Both the position numbers and the translations under genes were made by a program. This document shows positions 35,844-44,751 of a stretch of DNA of 64,000 nucleotides, piece after piece. This DNA comes from Bifidobacterium tissieri (GTDB taxonomy: Bacteria; Actinomycetota; Actinomycetes; Actinomycetales; Bifidobacteriaceae), in NCBI RefSeq assembly GCF_002259645.1, contig NZ_MWWV01000003.1, positions 124,001 to 188,000 of the forward strand. Direction: 5' to 3'. A model generated the notes under the pieces. It saw nothing but the letters and a program-made list of their open reading frames with translations, was not told where the DNA came from and ran no database searches. Positions within the stretch are counted from its first letter, which is position 1, and the number at the start of each line of letters is the position of its first letter.

Positions 35844-38800
35844 ATGACACATGCATTCGCAACCGCGGTAAAGGGAGCCGTCGCCGGCTTCGCCGCCGTG
35901 GCCATGCTGACGCCGCTTGCCGCGTCCACGGCCTCGGCTGCCACCACGACAGGCAGCAATCAGCAGAGCTTCATCCAGTACGACGTGGCCGAAAGCCCGG
36001 CAGCCGATGGCGGCAAGGGACTGACCTCGCTGCTGACCGATTTCAACACCTACTGGACGCCCAACAAGGGCGTCACTGACGCCGGCGTCGCCACGCTGCA
36101 GCACGACGACGAGCTGACCGAAAGCATCAACAACGCCGCGTTCGGCGCCGATGGCAAGACCGCGCAGGATCAGCGCGCCCTGTCCGATGCCCAGATGAAC
36201 TCCACCAACACCCTGTACGACGCCCTCGGCCCGACCATCGGCGGCTACTTCAAGTCCGACATGGAAGACGGCAAGCTGCCCAAGACCGCGGCCTTCCTGG
36301 AGGCCATGGACAAGTCCGTGAGCACCGGCGACGCCAAGGGCACCTACGCCCACCCTCGCCCGTACGTGGATCGCGCCAACTACAAGGGCGAGAAGATCGA
36401 CCTCAAGGGACTCAAGAGCACCCTTGACATAAAGAAGGTCCCCGGCTACGAGAACTTCGACTGGGGTGACGGCGAGGCTCCCGACAACGAGTACGAGGGA
36501 CTGGCCGAATCCGGCTCCTTCCCGTCCGGTCACACCACCTTCGCCTTCACCCAGGGCGTGGGCCTGTCCGCCATCCTGCCTGAGCTCGGCCCGCAGATCA
36601 TGACCCGTGTGTCCGAGGCCGGCAACAACCGCATCGTGCTCGGAGTGCACTACCCGCTCGACATCATGGGCGGCCACATCGCCGGTGCGTACGGCGTGGC
36701 CACCGCGCTGAACGATCCCGCCGTCGCCAAGCAGGCCCAGGAGGCCCGCGCCGAGCTGCAGTCCGTGCTCGGTGCCGACTGCCAGGCCAACAAGGTGACC
36801 AAGAACGCCGACCTGCACTCCTGCATCAACACGACCAACGCCAACGGCCAGTCCAGCAAGAAGCCCTACGGCGGTTACACCAACGACTTCACCGACGCCG
36901 TGGTGAAGAACCCGGTCAAGGACGAGGACTCCGCCCTCGCCGCCTACGAAGCCCGCATGACCTACGGCTTCAAGCAGACCGGTGACACCACCAAGCGCCC
37001 GGTCGTGCCGGAAGGCGCTGAGAACCTGCTCGCCAACGTCGAGTACTTCAACACCGACGACGCCTCCGACCCGTCCGATGCCAAGCTCAAGTTCACCACC
37101 GACGAGCTGCGTCAGGTGATCGCCGCCAGCGAGATCCAGTCCGGCTACCCGCTCGACGCGAGTAGCGACGGCTGGGGCCGCATCAACCTCGCGAAGATCT
37201 ACACCGCTCGCGTGACCTTCGACGGCACTGATCCGACCACCCGTAAGATCACCAGCATCTCCTTCGGCCACCACCGCAACGAGGTGCGCATCGCCGCGAC
37301 CACCGCGCCCACCCAGCCGAAGGCCGACGAGCTGAGCACCTTGCTCAAGGACTACAACAACTACTTCGACTTCTACGCCGGCGGCGTCAACACCAATGAC
37401 AAGACCGGTACGCTGAAGCACGATGACGAACTGACCGAGGAGATCAACAACAAGGCCGCCGCCGAAACCAAGAACGGCACCAACGACCAGCAGGCCCGCG
37501 CCGTCTCCGACGCCGCCATGAACTCCACCGACACGCTGTACGACGCCCTCGGCCCCGTGCTCGGCGCCTACTACAAGAAGGCCATGGAGAACAAGCAGCT
37601 GCCCAAGACCGCCGCGTTCCTCGAGGACATGGACGGCTCCGTGAGCACCGGCACGGCCAAGAAGTACTACCAGCACCCGCGTCCGTACATCGACCGCGTG
37701 AACTATCAGGGCAAGACCCTGAACATGGGTGATCTCAAGCAGACCCTGAACATCGAGAAGGTTAAGGCCTACGAGGATCAGGGCCAGTACGACGGCCTCG
37801 CCAACTCCGGTTCCTTCCCGTCCGGTCACACCACCTTCGCCTTCACCCAGGGTGCCGGCCTGTCCTACATCCTGCCTGAGCTCGGTCCGGAGATCATGAC
37901 CCGTGTGTCCGAGGCCGGCAACAACCGCATCGTGCTCGGTGTGCACTACCCGCTCGATATCCTCGGCGGCCACATCGCCGGTCAGTACGGCGTGGCCACC
38001 GCGGTCAGCGGCAACGACAAGGCCAAGGCCGATGCCGCCGCTGCCCGTACCGAGCTGGTGAACTACCTCACCGCCCAGTGCAAGGCCGACGGCCACGGTG
38101 ACACCCTCGAGGCCTGCATCGCCAACACCGGTGCCAGCAGCGACAAGGGCTACACCAACGGCTTCACCGACGACGTGGTGAAGACCGCCGTCACCGACCG
38201 CAAGAGCGCCATCGACGCCTACACCGCCCGCATGACCTACGGCTTCCAGCAGACCGGCAAGGCCGGTCAGACCGCCGTGGTGCCCGACGCCGCAGTGAGC
38301 ATGCTCGACAACGTGGCTGCGTTCAAGAACCTCACCGCCGACCAGAAGAAGGCCGTGCTCGCCGCCACCGAAGGCGACTCCGGATACCCGCTCGACGCCT
38401 CCTCCGAAGGCTGGGCCCGTATCAACCTCGCCAAGGCCTACAGCGCCAAGGTGACGCTCGACAAGAGCGGCAAGGTCGTCAAGGTCGAGCCCGGCCAGAC
38501 CACCCCGTCCGTGGTGACCGTGAACACCGGTGACAACGGCAACAACAATGGTGGCAATAACGGTGGTTCCGACAACAACGGCAACAACAATGGTGGCCAG
38601 ACTGACAACAACCAGCAGGGCAACAATGGCCAGAACGGCCACAACGGTCAGAACGGCCAGAACGCCGGTACCAACAATGCCGGCAACAACGGTGCCAACG
38701 GCCAGCAGGGCTCCAACGGCTCCAACGGCAACGCCGGTACCAACAACGGCAAGACCAACAACGGTACGAACGCCGCCAAGACCGGCAAGCTCAGCCGCAC

Positions 38801-38888
38801 CGGTACCGCCATCGTGGGCATCGTGGTTGCGGTTGCTGTGATCGCCGTCGCCGGTGCCGCGATGGTCATCCGCCGTCGCCGCGCCTGA
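35844..38888 (+). CDS. Secreted, wall-anchored protein with two tandem PAP2 (acid phosphatase) domains
   Basis: 1,014 residues. It starts with a signal peptide (hydrophobic run, then ASTASA near residue 33). Two class A acid phosphatase/PAP2 domains follow, each with HPRPY (near 167 and 609), GSFPSGHTTFAF (near 222 and 654) and NNRIVLGVHYPLD (near 260 and 692); all catalytic Arg and His residues are kept in both. Each half ends with a copy of SGYPLDASS.GW.RINLAK, so the whole ~430-residue module is duplicated. Then come an Asn/Gly-rich linker (about 895-975), a sortase-like motif LSRTG near 982, a membrane helix and RRRR. It may release phosphate from external substrates. ATG 35844 is preceded by GGAAG. 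Confidence 0.88.
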   Translation: MTHAFATAVKGAVAGFAAVAMLTPLAASTASAATTTGSNQQSFIQYDVAESPAADGGKGLTSLLTDFNTYWTPNKGVTDAGVATLQHDDELTESINNAAFGADGKTAQDQRALSDAQMNSTNTLYDALGPTIGGYFKSDMEDGKLPKTAAFLEAMDKSVSTGDAKGTYAHPRPYVDRANYKGEKIDLKGLKSTLDIKKVPGYENFDWGDGEAPDNEYEGLAESGSFPSGHTTFAFTQGVGLSAILPELGPQIMTRVSEAGNNRIVLGVHYPLDIMGGHIAGAYGVATALNDPAVAKQAQEARAELQSVLGADCQANKVTKNADLHSCINTTNANGQSSKKPYGGYTNDFTDAVVKNPVKDEDSALAAYEARMTYGFKQTGDTTKRPVVPEGAENLLANVEYFNTDDASDPSDAKLKFTTDELRQVIAASEIQSGYPLDASSDGWGRINLAKIYTARVTFDGTDPTTRKITSISFGHHRNEVRIAATTAPTQPKADELSTLLKDYNNYFDFYAGGVNTNDKTGTLKHDDELTEEINNKAAAETKNGTNDQQARAVSDAAMNSTDTLYDALGPVLGAYYKKAMENKQLPKTAAFLEDMDGSVSTGTAKKYYQHPRPYIDRVNYQGKTLNMGDLKQTLNIEKVKAYEDQGQYDGLANSGSFPSGHTTFAFTQGAGLSYILPELGPEIMTRVSEAGNNRIVLGVHYPLDILGGHIAGQYGVATAVSGNDKAKADAAAARTELVNYLTAQCKADGHGDTLEACIANTGASSDKGYTNGFTDDVVKTAVTDRKSAIDAYTARMTYGFQQTGKAGQTAVVPDAAVSMLDNVAAFKNLTADQKKAVLAATEGDSGYPLDASSEGWARINLAKAYSAKVTLDKSGKVVKVEPGQTTPSVVTVNTGDNGNNNGGNNGGSDNNGNNNGGQTDNNQQGNNGQNGHNGQNGQNAGTNNAGNNGANGQQGSNGSNGNAGTNNGKTNNGTNAAKTGKLSRTGTAIVGIVVAVAVIAVAGAAMVIRRRRA

Positions 38889-38931
38889 AGCCATCGGCAA
38901 CTGAATAACTGAATACACAACTGAATAATTA

Positions 38932-38973
38932 GGGGAGTGATCGTGGCTTTTACGTCCGATCACTCCCCTTTTT
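38932..38973 (+). terminator. Terminator after the PAP2 gene
   Basis: 12-bp stem GGGGAGTGATCG / CGATCACTCCCC followed by TTTTT. Confidence 0.92.
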
Positions 38974-39008
38974 GATCAAATAACCAACCAAATAACCAAT
39001 CGAATATC

Positions 39009-39043
39009 AATACGGGCGGCTGATCGAATCAGTCGCCCGTATT
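39009..39043 (-). terminator. Hairpin after the minus-strand regulator
   Basis: AATACGGGCG...CTGAT pairs with ATCAG...CGCCCGTATT (one bulge). It lies just beyond the regulator's stop. Confidence 0.55.
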
Positions 39044-39077
39044 CACCAAGTCACAAGCCAGCGTATACAACGTATAC

Positions 39078-40445
39078 TCAGTCACCGATCGTGGCGACGG
39101 AGCCGCGATCGATCAGCCGCGGATCGATCAACATATGACGCGACGGCCACTCGGGATGCTCAAGACGCCACAGCAACGTGTTCAGGCATTCCGTGGCGAA
39201 CTCGTGCTGCGGCGAACGCAGCACGGTCAGCGGCCGCGAACTGGGCGTGGCATAGCCGTCGATGGAGATCAGCGAGATATCCGTGGGTACACGCTTGCCA
39301 TGTCGCTCGAACGCCTGCGCGAGTGCGATGGCCAGATAATCGGAATGCACGAGCAGGCCGGTCGCCTCGGAGTCGAGCGTGCGTTCCACGATCTCCTCCA
39401 CGCCGTGCGTGTCGTAGGGCTGGATGCCGTCGAACACGAACGGGCATTCCAGCAGATTCGTCTTGTCGACGAGCTGATGCCACGCCTCCTCGATGATCTC
39501 GGAGGTCGGGGTGAGCGTGAACGCGGCCGCCACATGACGATGTCCTCGCTCACGGAAGTGGTTGATGGCCTTGCGTACGCCATACGGATGGTTGGTGCGC
39601 ACGGAGTCGTGGAACACGTTGGACGAGTATGGCTGATCGCGTTCGGCGATGACCACCGGGACGGGGGAGTGGTTGATCCAGTTCCACGACGCCTGCGAAA
39701 CGTCCTCCTCGGAGCTGGGGGAGGTGATGATGCCGACCAGATTGTTCACGGAGCCGAACGTGTCGAGGATCTCGTTCTCGCGAATGCGTTCGTAGGAGGA
39801 TTCGCGGATCTCCACCTGATAGCCGAGTTTGGCGGCCTCGGTCTGGATCTCGCCGATCACGGTGGGCCAGAAGAAGCTGGGTTCGGGGAACATGAGTCCG
39901 ATCACGCCGTTGTTGCCGTGGTTGTTGCGCGCGGTCGGGGTCGCAGTGGCCGCAGGAATGACAGGTTGCGGAACGCCGATGCTCATGTCGCGAAGATCCT
40001 CGTCGTTCAGCGGCATCATGGTGCGGTCGAGCCGGTCGATCGTGGTGTCGTTCAGCAGCGGTTCGCTGTTTCGTGCCGTAATGTTCGCGGTGACGGCGGC
40101 GTGTTCGGCGATGGTGGCGGCTGCCCCTGCGGGAATAGTTTCGGCAATCGCCGCGCGGGTTCCACCGGCCGACACCGCGTGGTCCGTGCCTGAACCGTCG
40201 GATTCGGTGCTGCCGATCGACATGGCACCGCCTCGCACCCTACGCAGCAGTCCGGCGTTGGCGAGCACGGACAGATCACGCCGCACGGTGATCTCGGTGG
40301 TGCCGAGATACTTCGCCAATGCGGGGACGGTCACCACATTCTCTCGAGTGAGCAGACTCAGGATCATATCCTGTCGTTCTGCGGGCAGATAACTGCGTTG
40401 TGCAGCGGTCGTGGTGCCGTCCGAGGCGGCGTTGAAGGTGGACAT
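39078..40445 (-). CDS. Transcription regulator: DeoR-type HTH fused to LacI-type sugar-binding domain
   Basis: 455 residues. Residues ~18-75 are a DeoR-type helix-turn-helix (RQDMILSLLTRENVVTVPALAKYLGTTEITVRRDLSVL and GLLRRVRGGA). A ~100-residue Ala/Thr-rich linker follows. From NGVIGLMFPEPSFFW onward it is a LacI-family ligand domain (GIITSPSSEEDVSQ, GHRHVAAAFT, THGVEEIVERTL, DISLISIDGYATPSS, LIDRGS). This hybrid is less common than plain LacI or DeoR. The gene is divergent from the first GH30 gene and is the likely regulator of the GH30/ABC locus (inference). Confidence 0.85.
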   Translation of the reverse strand: MSTFNAASDGTTTAAQRSYLPAERQDMILSLLTRENVVTVPALAKYLGTTEITVRRDLSVLANAGLLRRVRGGAMSIGSTESDGSGTDHAVSAGGTRAAIAETIPAGAAATIAEHAAVTANITARNSEPLLNDTTIDRLDRTMMPLNDEDLRDMSIGVPQPVIPAATATPTARNNHGNNGVIGLMFPEPSFFWPTVIGEIQTEAAKLGYQVEIRESSYERIRENEILDTFGSVNNLVGIITSPSSEEDVSQASWNWINHSPVPVVIAERDQPYSSNVFHDSVRTNHPYGVRKAINHFRERGHRHVAAAFTLTPTSEIIEEAWHQLVDKTNLLECPFVFDGIQPYDTHGVEEIVERTLDSEATGLLVHSDYLAIALAQAFERHGKRVPTDISLISIDGYATPSSRPLTVLRSPQHEFATECLNTLLWRLEHPEWPSRHMLIDPRLIDRGSVATIGD

Positions 40446-40782
40446 AGCGATTCCTTGATGTTGGGGATTGCGTCAATTTATCATCGAACTGGTTATAAGT
40501 ATACCGTTTTGATCACAAACAATCATACCATCGATGGCAAAACCGTCGCTTGATATCGGTAAAGTTCTTAGAAATTATACGGTTTTCACGAATGGTCAGA
40601 CGTCATATTTTCAACTTTTTCATCTTTTGCCAGTGTGTCATAGTGATCATCGATGAAACAAACTGTGGAAAATGATTGAAAGTGATTATATGTGAACAAA
40701 AGTGCGATATACTGAAATGGTCATCAATGGAAGAGCGTGGTCGGCAAAGAGGCGACCGCGAAGAACAAGACAAAGGACAGTC
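40446..40782. promoter_or_regulatory. Divergent regulatory region: regulator / GH30-A
   Basis: AT-rich. It holds TTGATCACA (40509-40517), repeated ahead of the transporter genes at 44570-44578, plus several GTGATCA/GTGATTA words that may be operators. A -10-like TATACT at 40708-40713 faces the GH30-A gene. Confidence 0.45.
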
Positions 40783-42372
40783 ATGGCAGACGATTCCGTA
40801 CTCACCGCAGCACAGGCCCGGTACGCCAACGAATTCTGGACGGCCACCTCGGGCGATCTCACGCAGCGTCGCGAAACGATCAACGCTCCCGAATATGTCG
40901 CCGAACCCGGCGATGCCACGCCGATCGTGATCGATCCGGCCGACCGCAAGCAGCCGTGGATCGGTGCGGGCGCGGCCATCACCGACGCCGCCGCATCCCT
41001 CATCTGGGGATCCATGGACGCCGAACAGCGTCATGCGTTCCTCGACGATTGCTTCAATCCCGCCAAGGGCGGTTTCTCCGTGATCCGCATCCCGCTCGGC
41101 TCCTGCGAGCCCAGCGCCCAGCCGTACTACACGTACGACGATCTGCCCTTCGGCGAGCATGACAACGCGCTCACCAAGTTCTCGCTGGGCACCGGCGAAC
41201 CCGGCGCGCCCGACGCCACCAAGGACTTCAAGTACATCATCCCCGTGGTGCTCGAGATCCTCAAGATCAACCCGGCCGTGAAGATCATCGCCTCCCCGTG
41301 GAGCGCCCCCGCATGGATGAAGAACACCGGCCACCTGTGCCAGGGCGGTCACCTGCGCTTCGACGAGTGGACCGGCAACGGCTTCGACCCCATGCTCGAC
41401 AGCTTCGAGGGCTGCTACGCGCGCTACTTCGTCAAGTACGTCGAGGAGATGGCCAAGATCGGCATTCCGATCTGGGGCGTGACCGTGCAGAACGAGCCGA
41501 GCAACGCGCCCAAGTGGCCCGCCATGATGTGGACGCTCAAGCAGCAGGCCGAATTCGCCCACAAGTTCCTGCGCCCGGCCATGAACACCAAGTTCCCGGA
41601 GATGCGCATCTTCATCAACGACGACTCCACGCACAACATCCTGTGGCCGGTCAACGAGATCGTCACCCCGCAGCAGGCGGCCAGCGTCGACGGCTTCACC
41701 GTGCATACGTACGAGGGCCCGTACTCCAACTTCTTCAATGCATCCCGCTCGTTCCCGCACTGGATGTTCGGCATGACCGAGCGCCGCTGCATGATCGACG
41801 AGACGCCCGAGGACGCCGCGCACATCATGCTCGGCATCATCGGCAACTGGCTCGTGCGCAACGGCGAGAGCTTCATTGCGCTGTGGAACATCGCGCTTGA
41901 CGAACGCGGTCTGCCGAACCAGGTGGGTGCCACCGGCCGTCGTGGCGTGGTGACGATCCAGCACGAGACCGGCGAGGTGATCCGCAACCTCGAGTACTTC
42001 ATGCTGCGTGCGTTCGGCCAGGACGTCAAGCCCGGCTCCGTGGTGGTGCGATCCACCAACCACACGCCCGACGGATGGTCCGGCGGACTCGGCTCGGTCG
42101 CGTTCCTCTCGCCCGAAGGCGATGTGGCCGCGCATGTGTACAACCCGACCGGCGAGCCGATCGAGGCCGCGGTGACGATCAACGGTCAGGGCGGCGCGTG
42201 GCAGAAGGTCACCGTTCCGGCCTGGGGCGTGGTGACCGTGCACAAGTCCAACGGCGCGATCAACGTGTCCGAGCCGCCGGCCGACGACGAGTTCGAGCTC
42301 AACCCGGCGCCGAAGCACCTGCTCGGCGACGTGGCCCCCGGCAAGGTTCGCGTCTGGGGTCAGGACGAGTGA
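40783..42372 (+). CDS. GH30 glycoside hydrolase A (intracellular)
   Basis: 529 residues, no signal peptide. GH30 enzymes are retaining beta-glucosidases, beta-xylosidases, beta-1,6-glucanases or glucosylceramidases. Motifs: GAGAAITDAAASLI (N-terminal strand), SPWSAPAWMK, acid/base Glu238 in VQNEPSNAP and nucleophile Glu333 in MTERRCM; the C-terminal beta-sandwich ends about residue 500. ATG 40783 follows AAAGGAC. It is paralogous to GH30-B at 42815 on the opposite strand, sharing SPWSAPAWMK, RNLEYFMLR and ADDEFE-type ends. The exact substrate is unknown; cytoplasmic location implies imported short beta-glycosides. Confidence 0.88.
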   Translation: MADDSVLTAAQARYANEFWTATSGDLTQRRETINAPEYVAEPGDATPIVIDPADRKQPWIGAGAAITDAAASLIWGSMDAEQRHAFLDDCFNPAKGGFSVIRIPLGSCEPSAQPYYTYDDLPFGEHDNALTKFSLGTGEPGAPDATKDFKYIIPVVLEILKINPAVKIIASPWSAPAWMKNTGHLCQGGHLRFDEWTGNGFDPMLDSFEGCYARYFVKYVEEMAKIGIPIWGVTVQNEPSNAPKWPAMMWTLKQQAEFAHKFLRPAMNTKFPEMRIFINDDSTHNILWPVNEIVTPQQAASVDGFTVHTYEGPYSNFFNASRSFPHWMFGMTERRCMIDETPEDAAHIMLGIIGNWLVRNGESFIALWNIALDERGLPNQVGATGRRGVVTIQHETGEVIRNLEYFMLRAFGQDVKPGSVVVRSTNHTPDGWSGGLGSVAFLSPEGDVAAHVYNPTGEPIEAAVTINGQGGAWQKVTVPAWGVVTVHKSNGAINVSEPPADDEFELNPAPKHLLGDVAPGKVRVWGQDE

Positions 42373-42467
42373 CGTCTTGCCGCCGGTGATCTGAACGCCG
42401 GGCCGGTTCCGGGGTGTTTTCGGTGCTCTGTGCACTCGGCGCTTTGCACTCCCGGGTTCTGGCCTGT

Positions 42468-42500
42468 GGGCTCTCCCAGTTGATGGGGGAGCCCTTTTTT
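42468..42500 (+). terminator. Terminator after GH30-A
   Basis: 10-bp stem GGGCTCTCCC / GGGGGAGCCC, followed by six T. Confidence 0.88.
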
Positions 42501-42571
42501 CATGCCCAATTCTCGCCGTCACATGGGCCGTGTTATTTCGTCACGTGGGCCGTGTACGTGGGCCGTGTTGT

Positions 42572-42674
42572 GTTACGTGGGCCGTGCACGGCCCACGTAA
42601 CGGGGTCGCAAAATCGTTGAAAATTCAACGTTTCTATCGACTGTTACGTGGGCCGCGGACGGCCCGCGTAACAG
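42572..42674. repeat. Palindrome-core-palindrome element, copy 3
   Basis: A perfect 30-bp palindrome at 42572-42601 (left half GTTACGTGGGCCGTG) and a near-palindrome at 42641-42674 (left arm CTGTTACGTGGGCCG) flank the core CGTTGAAAATTCAACGTTT (42615-42633). Degenerate single arms occur just outside on both sides (42520-42570 and 42675-42720). It lies between two convergent GH30 genes. Confidence 0.8.
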
Positions 42675-42743
42675 TCGCGGCCCACGTAACGCGGCCCACC
42701 TAACGTTACGCGGGCCGACGTGGTCTGGGGAACGGCTGCATGA

Positions 42744-42779
42744 CGAAGGCCCGCACCGAATGTTCGGCACGGGCCTTCG
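42744..42779. terminator. Hairpin after GH30-B
   Basis: CGAAGGCCCG pairs with CGGGCCTTCG, with an inner ACCGAA/TTCGG stem; it lies 35 bp beyond the minus-strand GH30-B stop. Confidence 0.65.
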
Positions 42780-42814
42780 CGAGTGAATAGTGAGTTTATG
42801 ATTCGATCGCGCGA

Positions 42815-44362
42815 CTACTCGAAGAGCGTTTCGTCGTGATCGTCGGCGGGGTGCGGCGTGTAGGTGATCTCGAATTCGTCGTCGACGGGGGCCTGCGTGG
42901 TGTTCACGGACTCCTCGACCGATTTGTGGAAGCTCACCGTGCCGTAGGCGGGTACGGTCACCGTCTGCCAACGCGCGCCGTCGCCGTTCACTGTCACCGC
43001 GGCCTCGATCGGCTCGCCGGTCGGGTTGTAGAGGAATCCGGCCAGATCGCCTTTCGGTGCGAGGAAGGCGACCGAACCGAGTCCGCCGTGACGACCGTCG
43101 GGCGTATGGTTCGTGGATGCCACGCGACGGGAGCCCACGGCCACGTCCTGACCGTAGTTGCGCAGCATGAAGTACTCGAGATTGCGGATCACCTTGCCGG
43201 TGCTCGAATCGATGGTGATCACGCCGCGGCGTCCGGACGTGCCGGCCCACGACGGGAAGCCCTGCTCGTCAAGCGCCATGTTCCACAGGTTGATCAGGCC
43301 CACGCCGTTGCGCACGAGCCAGGTGCCGATCTCGCCGAACATCACGTGCGACGCCTCGGCCACGGTGTCGTCGAGCATGCAGCGGCGTTCGGTCATGGCG
43401 GCCTTCCAGTGCGGGAACTGACGGGTGCCGTTGTGCACCCAGTGCGGCAGGCCGGAGTAGGTGTGGAACGCGGCGCCGGCGAATGCGTTCGCCTGCTCGG
43501 GGGTCATGTAGTCGCTGGCCGGACGCTGCCAGAAGCGCAGCGAGTCGTCGCCGAAGTAGATCTCCACGTCGGGATAGGTCTTGTCGAGCGCCGGACGCAG
43601 ATAGTTCGCGCCCCATGCGGTGAGTTCCTCGGGCGTCCACACGGTGATCGGCCACGGGCAGCCGTTGCTCGGCTCGTTCTGCATGGTCACGGACGAGATC
43701 GGAATGCCGTACGATTCGTAGGCGGCGATGAACTTGACGAAGTACTGCGCGTACACGTAGTCGATGGTGTCCTGGTACCGGTAGCCGTTGCCCACGTACT
43801 CGCCGAGACGCAGACGCCCGGCACCGTCGAGTCGGCCGCTGGTCTTCATCCAGGCGGGTGCGCTCCACGGGGAGGCCATGACCTTGACTGCCGGATTGAT
43901 CGCTAGGATCTCCTGCAGCACGGGCACCACGTTCTTGAGATCCTTGGTGGCGTCGGGCGCACCGGGCTCGCCTTCGCCAATGGAGAAGTGGTCGAGCGCG
44001 GGATCGGCGGCCACGCCGTCGGGCAGATCGTCGTAGGAGTAGTAGGCCTGGCTGGAGAAGTCGCACGAACCGATGGAGATACGTACGGAGGAGAAGCCGC
44101 CCTGCTCGGGATCGAACATCTCGGTGAGGATGGCGTGGCGCTGTTCCGGACTCATGGACTGCATGAACAGGGATGCGCTGGAGTCGGTGATGGCCGCGCC
44201 GGCACCCTCCCACAGCTGGTATTGACGGGTGGGGTCGATCACGATCTTGACGGCGTTCGCGGCATCATCGTTGCCCTTGATCTCCGGCGTGGGGATCGGG
44301 GTACGACGATCGGCGAGATCGCCGCTCGTGCGAGTCCAGTATTCCGTACGGTAGCTGGTCAT
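42815..44362 (-). CDS. GH30 glycoside hydrolase B (intracellular)
   Basis: 515 residues, no signal peptide. Same family and architecture as GH30-A: GAGAAITDSSASLFM, ASPWSAPAWMK, acid/base Glu230 in MQNEPSNG, nucleophile Glu325 in MTERRCM. Two ATG codons are adjacent; the second (44362) stands 5 nt from AAGGAG and is preferred over 44365 (2 nt). The gene is divergent from the binding-protein gene, so import and hydrolysis are likely controlled together. Two GH30 paralogues in one locus suggest different linkages or aglycones. Confidence 0.88.
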   Translation of the reverse strand: MTSYRTEYWTRTSGDLADRRTPIPTPEIKGNDDAANAVKIVIDPTRQYQLWEGAGAAITDSSASLFMQSMSPEQRHAILTEMFDPEQGGFSSVRISIGSCDFSSQAYYSYDDLPDGVAADPALDHFSIGEGEPGAPDATKDLKNVVPVLQEILAINPAVKVMASPWSAPAWMKTSGRLDGAGRLRLGEYVGNGYRYQDTIDYVYAQYFVKFIAAYESYGIPISSVTMQNEPSNGCPWPITVWTPEELTAWGANYLRPALDKTYPDVEIYFGDDSLRFWQRPASDYMTPEQANAFAGAAFHTYSGLPHWVHNGTRQFPHWKAAMTERRCMLDDTVAEASHVMFGEIGTWLVRNGVGLINLWNMALDEQGFPSWAGTSGRRGVITIDSSTGKVIRNLEYFMLRNYGQDVAVGSRRVASTNHTPDGRHGGLGSVAFLAPKGDLAGFLYNPTGEPIEAAVTVNGDGARWQTVTVPAYGTVSFHKSVEESVNTTQAPVDDEFEITYTPHPADDHDETLFE

Positions 44363-44751
44363 CATTGCTCCTTCTGCTTCCTTATATACAGGTGACTGAG
44401 TTCATCATTGAACAATCGACATTGATAAACTTACAATCAATTATAATCACAAATGAACATGGTCATATCTGATCATTCGGCGTGTTGGGCGTGTTCTTCT
44501 GGTGATCAAGTCGATGCTTTCGTTGAAAATACTGAACGTTTGCGTAATCATCGCTATGATCGGATGGCATTGATCACAGAAAAAGCGAAGACAAATTTTG
44601 GCAACATTCCGAATTGATCATTAATGAACGTGTATGATCGAAAGCAACAGATAACGAAAGACCCGAAACGAACGGAACGTGAAGTTGGTTCAATCGGGTT
44701 GACGGGACTCTGATAGCGGCAATGCAGCCGAAGTAAACGAAAGGAAGAACA
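44363..44751. promoter_or_regulatory. Divergent regulatory region: GH30-B / ABC transporter
   Basis: AT-rich. It contains TTGATCACA (44570-44578) as in the regulator/GH30-A region, and other TGATCA words at 44475, 44502 and 44614. A -10-like TATGAT is at 44633-44638. No gene is present. Confidence 0.45.

Noticed and set aside
35694-38963. A 1,089-codon minus-strand open frame opposite the PAP2 gene
   Set aside because: It is Val/Gly/Leu/His repetitive, mirrors the duplicated PAP2 modules, and lacks a ribosome site and any recognisable domain.
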